Shown: positions 31,371 to 44,213 of the stretch, one piece after another | Layout: the number at the start of each line of letters is the position of its first letter | How positions within the stretch are numbered: the first letter of the stretch is position 1 | Assembly (NCBI GenBank): GCA_932521035.1 | Contig: OW051496.1 | Coordinates: 3,286,001-3,350,000 of the forward strand | Direction: 5' to 3' | Length of the DNA: 64,000 nucleotides | Source of the DNA: Oscheius dolichura | Taxonomy: Eukaryota > Nematoda > Chromadorea > Rhabditida > Rhabditidae | Made by a program: the position numbers and the translations under genes | Notes under the pieces: generated by a model | Seen by the model: only the letters and a program-made list of their open reading frames with translations | Told to the model about the DNA's origin: nothing | The model's database searches: none

Positions 31371-32340
31371 CTGAAATTCGGAGGAGTACGCAACACTCTA
31401 ACCTACATATCAACCGCCAGTCTCTACGCAATTATTTATTGCAAACTCGAAAGAAGTAAAGCCGAAGATTGAAATGAACCGTCTTGACTAGGTTCTCGTT
31501 GCTTTTCTAAGACTTCGCGAAGCTTCTAGATTCTTCCCATATAGAGCAATCACTACCAGCTTGTCAATAAATAATGATACTCTCATTTTTTTTAGACAAC
31601 TTCTAGTTTTTGACTAGTTTATGTTGGTTTTCTCATATTTCGTTGGCCATTTATATTTTTTCTGACAATTTGAGGCTGTAAGAGTCAGTCTCCGTAAGAC
31701 TCGAGCAGCCTCGAGATATCGAGTCCGGCGGTGGATCGCAGAATCGCTCGAGACCTATACTATCCGAACTAGAATTTTGTGCTGATAACGAATATCATAA
31801 TCAGAAATTCTGAAAATGCGATTTTGGCGCAAATTCCACATTTGAAATATCTGACTGCAAAAAATTATCTTTTTTATTTTCCTTTAAACCTATATGTTTT
31901 TATAGCTTATTCGTTTCGCCTCGGAGAGCTGAGCATAATGGCAGAAGAGTTTTCCCGATTTGAGTCGATTTTAGTGGAGAAATCACAGGATTTATGCAAA
32001 AAATAACGTTTTTTCGCAAAAAACCGAGGCTAGAACAAAACTTTGTTCTTCGCCACTTCGCGCGATATGTAAAGCTTTTTATACTCCGTTAGGCAACAGA
32101 GTCACTGATTTCAAATGATTGTCTTCTCCTTCTTTGTCTACAGGGGTTCCTTTGGAACGGGGGACAAGCAAGAATGGCAAAGTTCTTACATAACGCTGAA
32201 CTGGCAATAAAAATACAGTGAAAGGAAATATTTATATTTTTAGCTGAAAATAAAAAAAATAAGATCACTTCAATGAAGACTCGTCAGTGGAACTGGACTT
32301 TATGTTTCTACCCGATAGCTTTTATCCGCTTCTTCTCCGT
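31371..32340. other. Former UGT intron and spacer
   Basis: 31476-31690 is the inverted counterpart of 63725-64000 (intron of the second plus-strand UGT). Beyond that only short frames are visible. A dispersed repeat related to 14930-15045 lies at 32080-32190. Confidence 0.6.
31476..31690 (-). repeat. Inverted duplicate of 63725-64000
   Basis: Long stretches such as GAACCGTCTTGACTAGGTTC, CCCATATAGAGCAATCACTA and ACAACTTCTAGTTTTTGA correspond in reverse complement to the last 275 bases of the window. The homology runs off the right edge. Confidence 0.85.
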
Positions 32341-35300
32341 CTAGACCGTTTCTTCCGGCTCCTCCATCCGGTGGAACGAGGGCCCGTCTCCCACCTTCTT
32401 CGAATTCTTTCTAACCTCCACATTCCTCGAGACTCCCGAGCTGATTGAAGGGATTTCCGGCTCTTCCATTCTGTAAATTTCAATGTTTTATGTCAAAAAT
32501 ATATAAATGCCGACCTTTCATAGGCGGGTCCTTCCGCTTTTCTGGCGGATGCTCTTCTCGACGAGAATTTCCTGACAATTGTTCCCAAAACTTCGCTGTC
32601 TTCTGGCTGGACGGGTTCGGCCTCCTTGGCCCAGTCTTGGATTACTCCCTGGGCGAAGAGAAGGTAGAACACGGAACAGAAGATGTCAATTCCCATGGCG
32701 ATCAGGAAACAATACCGCCAACCCGACGGGTTCTAAACAGAGTTATTTCTGAGGGAAAGGGGAGGAGAACTCACTCCAATTGTCAGATTTTGGGTAATAT
32801 AGCCGGAGAGACCGGCCAGGGCACTGAAACCATTGGAGAAACCCATAAGGATAGAGGCATAACGGGGGGCGATGTCGAAGTGGTTCACATTGAAGCCTGA
32901 AAACAGATTATAATTGAAAAAGCATTCCAATTGGTTTGGATAAGTTAAATGGTTGCCCCGCTACATTACAAATTCTATAAATCTCTTCTAGTCAATACTT
33001 TCCATCAATTATGAAAAGTTCAGTGTTGCAATGGTTGCTTATAATTGGGGAATGACTATTTATCTGATCCGTTTTTTTGCATCCCTATTATTTAAAGCGC
33101 TAGCGTGTCCGTTTGTGTGTTTCTGACTTGACATGTCGAGATTTCGTAGCGCAAGTGAGCGGGCGCGTAGTCGGAGAGGTAGCGGGTTCGATCCCCGCCG
33201 CTGTCAAATCTTTTTGCTGTTTTGTTTTGAGGTCCTCGACACTGCCCAAGTATTCTTGAAGTATTTTTCGTTGCGGGACCTCTTCGTGGTGAGACCCCAG
33301 CCTGTAGGTCGAGGGTTCGGTTCCTCCTTCGACCAATTTCTTTTGCTTTGTCTGTTTAGCAGTTTTGTTTTGTTATAAAATGTTTTCGCTGTGAGACCCG
33401 ATCGTGGTGGGACCCCCAATCGAGGGGTCGAAGGTTCGGTTCCCCCGTTGCGTAACTTCTTTTACTTTGTCTATTTAGCCATAACTTCAGTTGTTGAAGA
33501 TGATAGCACCGCTGACGAGGTCAGAGCAGGGCGGGCCGGGTGGATGCGGAATGAAAGATACTTGGAAGGGAAGGAAATTGAGGAGCACGTGAGAAGGGAG
33601 GAAGAGACGAACGACAGCGCTACGAGTGATTATCCTTTGATCAATCGCAACCGAGCAGAACGGACGCGGCGGAATTGGTAAGATAGGAAACACCAAGGGA
33701 GGGACGGCGAGGTAGAGGGAATGGAGTCGACAGCAGAGATAGATAGACGGGGGAAGTGAAGAGAGAGGGAGGGAGAGAAGAAGGAACGCGCGAGGAAGGG
33801 GAGAGAGGAACTCGGCAGAACGGACTGTTCGGGAAGAGGAGAAGAGGAAGCGGGCAAGGGACTGCGAGAGTGGAACAAATGGAGGGACGGGGAGGGGGAA
33901 GAGCAGATGGGGCTGGACGTGGGAGGGAAGAAGGGCGGAAGGGACTGGAGGGGGGAGGGGGAATGGACTGGACAGGGAAGAGCGGACGGGGCTTCCAAGC
34001 GCGAGGTAAAACCACAGTTGGCTCAGCCAACTTCCAGCCGAAGACCCCCCGCAGGGGGGTCGAAACGGCTGGTATTGGGTTGAAGAGAATGGGGTTTTTT
34101 TCTGTTGTACCAGAATACTTCTTGGCACCTGAAAGCTTGCCGGGAGCCGTGCCTCTGAGGCGTGGTATTTTTCCGTTTTAGATTCTTTTTATAAAAGGAA
34201 CTGCTGAAATGAAAATCTACTCTAAAAGCTCCATAAATCGTAACTAGAACTATTCTTTATTCAGCTCCAGGGACTTTTTAAAGGAACAGTCAGGGACCTA
34301 GGAAGGTGACTGTAGATTTTCGCGTGCTTTGAGAAAGCCCGGAAAATGGATGATTCGCCCATGCGCATTTTACACATTTCCTTATTTTTTTTAATAGTTT
34401 ATTTTGATTATTTTGATGCCATTGCTCATAAACAATCGAAAGCATATCAAGAAAACTAAAAAAAGTACACTAAAACTGTCGGCGCGTTCAATTTTCAAAA
34501 GCGCTCCAAAGGCAGCGGACGCTTATGAGCGCAGTCGCCGCAGGACCACTGCGCTCAAACCGAGGGCCCCTGACTGTTCCTTTAAAAGTTTCCAAGACCT
34601 TCGTGGAGGATCAATGGTGGGAATTCGGTCCCATAAGTTAGATTTCGCCTATTTTTCTATTTTTTTGATCCAATTAGTGGTGACCAAGAAAAAATATTGG
34701 AGTAACTGTCAACATTCCCATTCGAATAGATTATATCGGAAGCCTCTAGCTATAAAAAATTCAAAGAAAAACAAACCAGCTTGACAAGTTCCGGAGAAGA
34801 AATTAGAGAGAATGAGACAGGCGACGGCTATGATGGGATTGTCGGTAAAGGCCAGGATACCGAAGAACAACGCCTCGGCGAAGAATCCTGGAACCGGGTG
34901 GATTTATTCGAAAATTCGGAGACTTACCAAAGGTGTTGAAGAGTTTTCGAACATTTCCTGTGCTCAATTTCTTGCCATTTATCAGCCGGTCGGCCGTTTG
35001 ACCCGAGAAGAAAACACTGACAGCCAGAAAGACTTGTGGAAGAATCGATAGAAGTCCTGACTGGAAGAGAGATCTGTTTTCTAGTCCCCTTGAAACTTAC
35101 ATTTCTGATATCAATATGGAGGAAATTATTCATGTAGGTCAGTTGATTGGCCAGGAGGAAGAAGCCGGACCAAGAACGGCCAAAATTGGCGATGGTTATG
35201 GCCCAGACGGGAAGAGACAACAGGATCGACTTCCAGGGGACGGTACGGAGCTGAAAAGACATGATTTTTCATCAAAAAAAGGAGACAGAGAAAAAGTGAA

Positions 35301-38300
35301 ATAAGGCCGGCTAATATCAGCTGATCAAAACATTTTATGATTTTGAAATGCGCGTTTTAGGTGAATAACCTCGATTTTCGCCTTTTCTTCATTTCAACAG
35401 TTTTATTTATTCTCCTTTATCCACAGGCTTCTTTGCTACACATTTGACACAATTTATAAAAATGTTCCCTTCTAATGCTTTTTTATTCTTTTCCCCCAAA
35501 TGTTTCAGCCATCCTTTATTCCCTTCCCGTTGTTAGCCGCCGGAGGCATACTAGTAGGGAAAAAGGGAAAATGAGGTGGTGTCAGTTTATTCTGCTGCTT
35601 CGGGAAACCCTTGTATCCTTTTACTACTCAAACCAAAGATAGAGTAGAGACTCTTTCTTCTTTAGAAAAATTAGTAAGCTTGTCTCACAGTTCTATTTTC
35701 CTATCATTTCCCACTGTTTCGATGGATTTACAAAAGCTCGAAAGGGGAAAAAGAAGAAAAAATTGCTAATTTCCTGCTAGAAATTGCTAGATTCCGGACC
35801 GGCGTTTGATACAAAAGTAATTCAAAACGGTTATTTTTCTTTACATTTCACCAAGTACATTTATTCCACTGTTTGCAGTGTTCTTTGCTCGACAGTTGAG
35901 GCACATTGTGGAAAAAATATATCATCCCTAATGGTTTCTTCTTTCCCTAACGTTTCAGCCATCCTTTATCTCATTCCAATTCTTTCCGCTTTGATTTTAC
36001 CCTAGGATAAGAATGACTCACATTGACACATCCACTGGCGACTGTCCCAATCGACTCCGAGATGTATTTCTTCTCGTCTACCGTAATGAATTTGTGTTCG
36101 GCCGGTGATTTGGCTGTGAAGATCGTCCACGCAATTCCCCACAACACACCAGCCGTTCCTAAAACTCTCTATTCATTACACAATTTAAAGTCTCACCGAA
36201 ACAATAGAAAGGAGCCGACCAGTGGGCATAACTGATCAAGGCGGCGGACCCGCTCAATCCCAGCATAATCCCGAAGTATCCCCCGATGAAAGACGTCGTC
36301 ACGAGGCGAGAACGCTCCATCGGCGGGGCCCAATATCTCCAGACCCCGTGCATCGCCGGGAAGATCAGACCCTGTGGTTTGTTTTGATATTTTTGGGAAA
36401 CGGAAAGTACCAGGGACATTCCTTGGATGATCTGGAGGGCCACGACGATATAATCCGAATAGGGATGGAAGTGGAAGGCGAAACCGATGGCTATGTTGCA
36501 GACACTGGCGGAGAAGACGCCGAAACAGAATAATCTAGAAATATTTGTTGGGTTATGGACTGGATTGAAATAAGTCGGAATTGGGGGGTCGGGTAATGGA
36601 CTGACGCTCTGAGGAACCAAATGAAGAAGCTCTGTGAAAATCCCAAAAAGGAACTGAATCCAAATTTTGTACGGAAAATTCGGCGGAAACCACAAACTAG
36701 AGTACAATTCGATCTACCGGCTTGTTTTATTGTTGCCCTAAAACAAAAAGAGTATTTCCGGTCTTCTTCTTCCCAAAGAAAGAAGAGGGGGAAAGATGGT
36801 TGTATGTTACGGTCCGAGTTAAAATGCGGCTTATATGGTGACTCCTCTGGTTCGTCGTCGCCGTAAAATTCTTTCTCAGCAAATTACTCATCTCGTATTT
36901 GAGAGTTTGGGTCTGTTTCTGATAATCTGTTTCAGATAAGGACATTATGCTTTTCGGCTACCTACAAAATTACAACAGTTTTTTTCCGTTCCATGTTTGT
37001 TATAAACAAAAAAGTAGCTGTCTTTTACACTTCATTCTCCATACAAAGGCCGATTTTAAAAGCTTTCTACTTTCTCAAATGTTGATACTAACCCATGTCT
37101 TATTTTTCCTGTTATGGGTCCACTTTATCTGAGGGGGAAAAATCTATTTCATTGCTATTTCATCAGCTATATTCTTCGTCAATATTCCCTATTCCACGAG
37201 TTTATCCATTTCAAAATTCTTATCCAAAATTATTTAATTAATAATCCACTAGACCCATAAAACCCCCCATTTCCTGGCGCATTGCTATCACTACGAAAGC
37301 ATGTCATTATTATGCATTACTTCTGTATAAGGAATTCAGACTAAAGAATAAATTTATGAATTTCCTGCTCCAACTGCTGGCACACTATTCCTAGCGTTAT
37401 TTTTTTATGTTCTGGCGTTCCTTTAATTATAGGAGTGAACTTTTTTATAGGTTGTTTCCAGCCTGTTCGGACATCTTCCTTCTGTTGCATACCCCATTCC
37501 CTCTCCATTTTGCACTCATTTTCTTCTTCCAAAAAAGACAATTGCATCATGTGTCTACTTCACTTCTGTTTACCGAGAAAAACAAAAAAAGAACAGGAGA
37601 AATGACCTCTCGCCCAGTGTAATTGACCCCTCTTGGCCCCTTCATTGTGTACAAAGCATGAACACCAACATCTTTGTGGCTATTTCCCCCTTCTTCTTTT
37701 TCTGTTGTTTGTTCTGTCCATCCTTTACAACAAAACTTGAGACAAAACAGCACAATTGGACTTTTTCTTCCACTTTTCCAATATGGGAACAGTTTGGCAT
37801 AGAAAAGGGAAGAAAGTGGTAAACAAGAGACCGTAATCATTGAACTTCTAGAATTCAGAACGCTAGGAAATGTTTGATTTCTGGTTTGGAACACAATGGG
37901 GGAAAAAGGATGAATTCTCAACAATGCTACCTTCAGATCAGAGAAACATTTGTTACGAACTGATTTTATGGAAAGGGTAAAACATTTTGAAATGAATGTA
38001 TCTATCAAAAACTGAAAGGAGCGGGTGAGAGAAGCGCTGTTCTAATCGGAAAAGAAGGGTTAGAAACAAAATAAGGCTAGTGTTATTGAAAAGTGAGGCC
38101 AAGCCAAAGCTTTTCTAACGAGGGCAAAACAAAAAAAAATGGCCGTTTTGATGCATTTGGAAGGAAAAATGTGAAATTAGTTAGCCCAGCAGCCCCTGAA
38201 GGAGTACGACTAGCCTTGAGTTTCCATTTTATGGAAATGGTAAAACATTTCGGCTTGGAAATCGGTTGTACCGATTCTTTTCCTAATTGGAGAAGAAGAT

Positions 38301-39725
38301 CGAGAGTCAATAATTGGGAAAACAAAGTATTACTCTGGCATCAGTATTGACAAGGTAAGCGAGCCAGGAATTTTCTAGTTAGAGTAAAACAAAAAAACGT
38401 CGTTTTCCTTTAGTTTGGGAAGAGAAGTGGAGAATATTAGTGAAGTGATAGATAGCGCAATACAACGAATCTTGAGGCTGCCTTTTATCAAATGGGTAAA
38501 ACTTTTTAACTACGAAATGCTTGTAGATACGAAAAATCCGCGAGAACGATGAGAGAAGGGCTCAGAGAAAATCAGACTTGTACGTCGAACAATAACTGCT
38601 ATGGTAAAACAAAAAATAGTGATATCTGTATTTTGGAAAAATAATAGTAGTGAAATCGCGCACTGAAAATGATCTCGATGCTATCTTTTATCCAAGGGGT
38701 AAAACATTTTGACGGTGAAATATTTGTCGATCGTCTGTCAAAAACTCTCCAACAACGAGAATAGTCCTGCGAATTAACACCAATTTGAAACAAACGAGCA
38801 GTTTGTAGAACGCTGTTGTTACTACTTGCATGGACTCGTAGGAGCTTTTCTAATTACAACAAAGCCCAGAAAAATGCATTCTGCAATGAGAAAGCGATGT
38901 GAGCTGAACGAGCATACCCGAAAAAGTACCGTTGACCTACAGTTTTCTTTTTATGGTAATGGTAAAACAATAAGTCGTGGAAAATTTCCAACCCTGTGAA
39001 GAAATCTTCTGAAGGGAAGGGTGGTGGAAGCAGTTTTATAAAGCGTTAGCAACCGAGCAAATAGTGGAACGGTGGGTTTCACACAACTCTTATGCAGTTG
39101 ATAAAGCCTTTCATATCATAAAATCATTCTTCAAATTTCTAAATGAAACGTTTTTTGAGTTTCGACACGGTAATATGAACCCCCAGCGGGTTTTTATCAG
39201 TATTTTCACTCGTTCCTTTGTTTTCTGGGCTAATTTTTGACGAGGAAAACGATAAAAATAACCTCGTTTCCTGAAACTCCGAAAATCGAGCGCCATTCCC
39301 AAAAATGGAGGTGACTCTATCATTTTGTTACGTAGTGTATAACCGTTACCTGTTAGCAGCAAATTTGGTAGCCAGCAGTCCAGCTGGGATCTGTGTAATT
39401 GCATAGCCATAGAAGAAGGAGCTCTCCATCATTCCGACTTCCGTCGGTGTCCAGAAGAATTCCTGTTCCTGAAAATAGATCCATTTTTACTCTAAAAAGG
39501 GGAGAAACATACGTGAACAGCACCATAAGCATCCGTAAAATTACTCGTCATTCGAGATTTCGCCACTCCAAAATTGGCCCGGATACCAAAGGCGATGGAA
39601 AAACCGAAGAAAGATAAAATGGCTATCTGCCAACGGACGAGCGAAAGGAAACATCTGTTCTGAAATTGGGAAATGTTAGGTTTTAGGAATTGAATAAAGG
39701 AACTCACTTTGGAAGGGTCACCCAT
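32341..39725 (-). CDS. SLC17-family (anion/phosphate) transporter, MFS
   Basis: A twelve-helix major facilitator of the SLC17 group (sodium-phosphate, vesicular glutamate and sialin-type transporters), about 520 residues. Minus-strand exons: 39725-39708 (MGDPSK), 39659-39513, 39468-39350, about 36532-36412, about 36370-36198, about 36160-36025, about 35252-35098, about 35054-34925, about 34889-34780, about 32896-32774, about 32732-32514 and about 32476-32341. Signature pieces are [13 protein letters not shown] (helix 1), [35 protein letters not shown] (the SLC17 WAPPxERS motif), [18 protein letters not shown], and [19 protein letters not shown] (helix 10 region). The C-terminus is a cytosolic tail ending at TAG 32341. 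An ATG at 39725 fits; the longer upstream frame would need a TTG start. Introns of 1.9 and 2.8 kb hold repeats. The substrate cannot be deduced. Confidence 0.85.
33090..34075 (+). repeat. Composite repeat: tRNA-like head, repeated modules, purine tract, hairpin
   Basis: Lies in an SLC17 intron. Around 33165-33210 a decayed tRNA-like segment (TAGCGCAAGTGAGCGG A-box-like, then AGCGGGTTCGATCCCCGC T-arm) is followed by modules at about 33268 and 33383 (CGYTGYGRGACC...CGTGGTGRGACCCC...GGTTCGGTTCC). Then comes a GA-rich tract (33700-34000) and a hairpin with arms CCAGCCGAAGACCCCCC/GGGGGGTCGAAACGGCTGG (34034-34072). The module order matches 13260-13925. Confidence 0.6.
34278..34585. repeat. TTAA-flanked MITE, copy 5
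   Basis: About 308 bp with TTAA at both borders. The ends read AGGAACAGTCAGGGACCTAG and the near complement ending CCTGACTGTTCCT. It sits in an SLC17 intron. Confidence 0.88.
35430..36005. repeat. Two-copy tandem duplication in an SLC17 intron
   Basis: The segment containing TTCTTTGCTACACATTTGAC and GTTTCAGCCATCCTTTAT (35448-35540) recurs at about 35881-35975 with about 30 percent change. The period is about 440 bases. Confidence 0.55.
37920..39080. repeat. Diverged tandem array, about 4-5 units of 230-260 bp
   Basis: The core GGTAAAACATTTTGA recurs at about 37976, 38239, 38495, 38698 and 38960, with GCAAAACAAAAAAAAATGG-like partners between. It lies in the largest SLC17 intron. Confidence 0.65.
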
Positions 39726-42700
39726 TTGAATGAGGAGACTGGACCGAAGTTGAGTAATTGATAGAAAAGTATGACTATGATTCTGATCCGTGAACCTGAA
39801 ATTGTCGAAAGGTTGACTGTCCAAGAAATCGTTGGGAAGATGGATGGACAGGCCGGCAAAAAGCAGTAAAAGTGACAGAATGACAGGCGGGAAACAGAAC
39901 GATCCCTTGACAAATAACTCCGATGTTCCAAGGACACTATTAGACTGGTTCTCGGAATCCGAAATGATACAATCACATTATCTCATAGAGTAAAAAGTGA
40001 GTTTCTTCAGGTAAAAAATGTTGGGTTTCAGTTTTGGTACTAATAAGCTGCTGCTACCCGAGAATATTAGGCCCTTCGTAATTCGATTTACAGAAAAATA
40101 TAGCCACTTTTGATATTTCAACGGAGATATTAGTAGAGTTCTAAAAGTTGCGAATCTGATAGTTTCGAAATAAGTGATCATTCAGCAAAGAAATGCTCAC
40201 TTTCTGTGAATAATTGGGAAAAGGAACGAGCTCTCGACCAATAATTGTGATGTTTCAAGGAGAGGATTAAATTAGTTCTAAGAATTGAGAAGAATTTGCT
40301 CGTGTACCGTGTTCAAAATTATTACAAGAGAAGTAAAAATGTAAGCCTTTCAAAGTGGTCGCTTGGATGTTTTGCTGGGATAGAAAGAAAGGTGTCAGTG
40401 CTTCTTATAACAGCAAAGAGTCACTGCCAATTCGCGGTAGTCCGAATTATAAGTAAGCGACTTGAAACAATTGGTACCAGCTGCTCACAAGAGATAACCA
40501 AGTAGAAAATAGAATGTATTCCATTTTTTTTCTCACCATTTTCAAGACAAAAATAGAGGTAAAATTCAGGAATTTTCTAATAGGAATTAATAAGAGTTAA
40601 AAAGTTTCGAAAATTCATTAAAACCTCCCAAAGGGCGATTAGTTTTAGTAGATTAGTAAGACAGCAGTCAAGTTTATATTATTTTCAGTTTTGGGAAGAA
40701 TACAAAGATTGGCAGTTGAGTAAGTTATCAATGTTGTGCACATATCTTCTTTGCCAAAACCAGTTTCCTTGATTCTAAACCACAACCCCCCTTCTCCGTG
40801 TTCAATATGATACTTTCTTTCTATCTATCAAATTACAAGGCCGCCGCTATCTGTCCCTTTCTCTCCCTGTTATTGTTAGTCTATTGCCTTCCAGTTGTAA
40901 TGTTGACGTTGTTTTTTTTTCATGGGAAAGCTAGTACAGGCTAGACAGACGAAAACATGGCATCATCTAGATCTTGATAAATTTACGGGGAGGGTGATCA
41001 ATCTGGGAAGAAAATAGACTGGGAAGAATGGAGGAATTATAAAGGAAAGATGAAACACTAGAAGAAATCCGAGAGAATGACGAGAGAAGATAGAAATCAG
41101 CCGTTTACCGAACGGGCAGCTGGAATCAATTTCAGAGACAAACTGTTACCCGTCTTTGTCCGTTTTCGGGTCGTTATCAACTGGGAAGAACAATAAAAAT
41201 GGAGAGAAGGAGAGAAGAGTTCAGGTTCGACGATGACCAATCTTCGACGAATTGTACTGACCGACTGCTGTCACCATCACACTCTTTTATCTCGACTAGT
41301 TCTTCCCTTTTTCATTGGTGACTGAAGATTAGAAGAAGACGAAGGAGAAGAAGGGTAGGGAGAATAATAAACAGAGAGAAGCGATTTTTGAACTGATCGG
41401 TTCACTCTGAACTATACTGGACTGCTAGGAAACTATAATATTTTGTACACGAAACAGTTTCTTTTATGTTTTCTGCCAAACCTAAATAATTTCCTAGTTA
41501 TTTGCTATACTTCGACACACCTCTTCTGATTGACCACTACTGATACTCCCTCCCAGTTTCGTGATTTCCTGTTCAATGGCCGCTTTCTGAAATTTGAAGT
41601 CTTTGATCCTCTATATTCCTCTCTCATTGCTAGATGGCCGGAATGGGGCCACGTCTAATGATCACTTTTGAAAGAAAGATACAGAAAAAAATAATTCTAA
41701 ACCGAAAAAAAGATGCTTCCTGTTGACTTCTATCTCAATTTATTGTCGAATGTTCGGATCACAACACAATAAGTTGCCGTTGAAACGCATGTTTTATGTT
41801 TCCTACCAAACATAAATAATTTTTTTGTATTTTATTTCATATTACCACGACTTTTTCTAGAGCGACCTTCTTCTGTGATCTCGATGATTCCGTTACACTC
41901 TGATGATAAAGTGAAACAAGTTGACTTTGATGCTGGGAAAGGTACAATCGTGATCTTTCTCGGAATTTGCTGGCATGTGCAATAGTATAGGCTAAATAAT
42001 TACTCAGTCAACTTCGCAGTAACTTTATGTTTCACCCGAGACATAAATTAGTCTCCGAATTGCTAAAATAATCGTTCCCTGTATTGTCTTTGTAGTGTTC
42101 CTTTCCCACAACCAACTGAAAACGTTCCCGCTCTGCCACTTTCGTAGGTTCCCCCCCCCCCCAACGAGATTCATGGCATGGTTCTCCTTTGAACCCAAGG
42201 AAGGCTATTGGCTAAATTGGTTCACATTTTGAACGAATGTATCACGATTATCCACAAATAAGTTTATAGAAAAGGCGAAGTACTGTCAGAAATGAACTAT
42301 CCACATTTTGAATTTTATGCGTTTCAAGATGACTACTAATTGCTACTGGGAGGAAGATCAAGTATTCAACAACCCATTGCTAAAAAGGTGTTTCATATTC
42401 TGTAACAACAAAAAAGAGAGATTCGAGACTTTCCCAGATCTATGAACATCCAATATTTCACGCAACCACAAAATTGTCAAAAAGGCTCCGAAACATAAAA
42501 TCTTACAAAAGTTATGAAAGTTATATATAATCCATTTTTCAGTTTATATATTTTTTTCTTCCAGGGCGGCTACTAAACCTCGTTTGACTGAAACGTCCAT
42601 TGATATCTTTTCATTCAGATGTTTTCTAGGAAGCTATCATTTTCTCTTTTCTTCTACCCTCTGTTCCATTTCCCCCGTTTCTAACTTTGATCTCTCCTCT

Positions 42701-43522
42701 CTCCCCCAAGTGAAATTCTTCGACCTCGACCAGACACGACATAAATATTATTCCCGAATCAATTTCTACGTCGTCGAGATCAACATATTGTCTGGGATGC
42801 GTGTTGTTGACAAAGAAAAGGGGAAGGGGGCGGGGGGTGAAGAAATCTCGGGGTTGTCCTTTCTGTTTCCCTCTTTTTACCGTTCCAAAATACCCCCCTC
42901 CCTGCAATTCTTCCCCCTGGTTGATCTTTCACTGATCCGTTTCATTTTTCGCCCTTTTCCCAGAAAAGAAAGCGAACCAATAGATTAAAAATGAGAAGTA
43001 GGCGGGGGACAATGAAAACAGACGGGAAATGGGGTTGTTTACGATCGGCTGGTAGAACGAGCTATTTTTTGGGGAGGCCCCTCGCCAGATGGGGGGAGAT
43101 TCAGCCCAGCCTGCGTAAACATGCCCTCTGTCCTCGGGGCTATTTCAAAACCTTTCGGACAAAAATATCTAGAGACATCCCTATAAATAACACCAAAACA
43201 TATTGTTATGAACGAGATATGAGGAGGAGGCCGGCTCTCGCGTATAAAAGGATAGAATGGAAGGGGGAAAACTGATCAGTGGTCACTTTTGGTTTATAAG
43301 CTCCTGGGTGTTTTAAGATGTCTATTTAGACTTTTATCGGAACTGCTTGTCCGTTGATCATCCGATTTTCGTTTCAATTGTTCCAAAAATGTTTTACGAA
43401 CTCGATAAAGTGAATTTATCCAAAACGACTTACTGCCGCTAATTTTCTATAGAGTCAACTTATGAAATTGGTACTTTTTGCTAAATTTAGAAAAAGAAAA
43501 CGGTGAAGGTATTTTGAATGTT
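39726..43522. other. Intergenic; no gene recognised
   Basis: Upstream region of the transporter, then AT-rich and GA-rich sequence. It contains a tandem repeat at 41450-42060. Open frames at 42584-42988 and 42991-43275 show no recognisable domain. A TATAAAAGG string at 43243-43251 could be a promoter for the long leader of the downstream ligase gene, but this is a guess. Confidence 0.35.
41450..42060. repeat. Diverged tandem repeat, 3 units
   Basis: TTTTATGTTTTCTGCCAAAC followed by CTAAATAATTTCC recurs as TTTTATGTTTCCTACCAAACATAAATAATT at about 41789 and TTTATGTTTCACCCGAGACATAAATTA at about 42021. Confidence 0.6.
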
Positions 43523-43777
43523 TTAAAGGGACTGTCAGGGACCTATGATGGTTACTGTAGTGCACGCAAATGACCAAAATGACAAATAGTGAAATTAGCA
43601 CTTTTGAAAAAAACCAAAACTACCATCGGAATCAGCGTAAAAAACTGTGTCGAATGCCCCTGGTTTGACCCGACGTTCCGTTTTCTATAAAGCGTATATC
43701 CGCAAAACACGAAAGTGGTCGTTCACGTCGCTGCGGGACCCGTGAACGCTATTATAGGTCCCTTACAGTCCCTTTAA
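43523..43777. repeat. TTAA-flanked MITE, copy 6
   Basis: 255 bp; TTAA-AGGGACTGTCAGGGACCTAT at the left and the near complement at the right. The interior shares ATCAGCGT and TCGAATG blocks with copy 7. Confidence 0.88.
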
Positions 43778-44184
43778 GATGCCTCTTTAGTCTCTTGTTG
43801 GAATAGTTTATCAATTGGCGGACTATATTTTCAGCAAAATGTTTTACAGATGCCATAAAACTGAAAATTTGGGAACAATCCACTTACATACCGTTTACTT
43901 TACATCCTAGTGACCAATTTCGAAGTTCCTTTTTTCCAGGTCTTTTCAAATTTTTCTTGCTTCATGAATCCTCTACAATCCCTTCTCAAAATAAACGCAC
44001 GCTATTGTCTCGTTAGCTAAAGTTCCCCTATCCAAATACAATAACACAATCGCAGCCAAAAATTTTTAAACGAAATGTATTTATTTATGCTTGAACGTCT
44101 GTATTTATCCCTCTCTAATGAAGTACAATTAGTTATCTCTCTCTCATAAAATACTACCCTAATCCTACCCTAATAATAGGAGAT

Positions 44185-44213
44185 CTCTGTCTGTCTGTCT
44201 GTCTGTCTGTAAG
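44185..44213. repeat. (CTGT)n microsatellite
   Basis: About seven tandem CTGT units. The remaining sequence to 45225 holds no recognisable gene; 44590-45000 is pyrimidine-rich. Confidence 0.8.

Noticed and set aside
33120-33215. Possible tRNA gene (A-box-like and GGTTCGATCCC T-arm)
   Set aside because: The acceptor stem pairs poorly, no anticodon arm can be placed, and the segment recurs as part of a repeat; called a tRNA-like repeat instead.
33487-34181. Overlapping frames of 120-213 codons on both strands
   Set aside because: They run through the GA-rich tract of the composite repeat and give low-complexity Pro/Ser/Leu or Gly/Arg/Glu proteins.
39708-39824. Longer SLC17 N-terminus (MDSQPF...)
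   Set aside because: It needs a TTG start; the ATG at 39725 after an acceptor-like TTTCAG is more plausible.
43243-43251. TATA box of a gene at 43.3 kb
   Set aside because: The TATAAAAGG string is good, but no coding frame follows within a reasonable distance.
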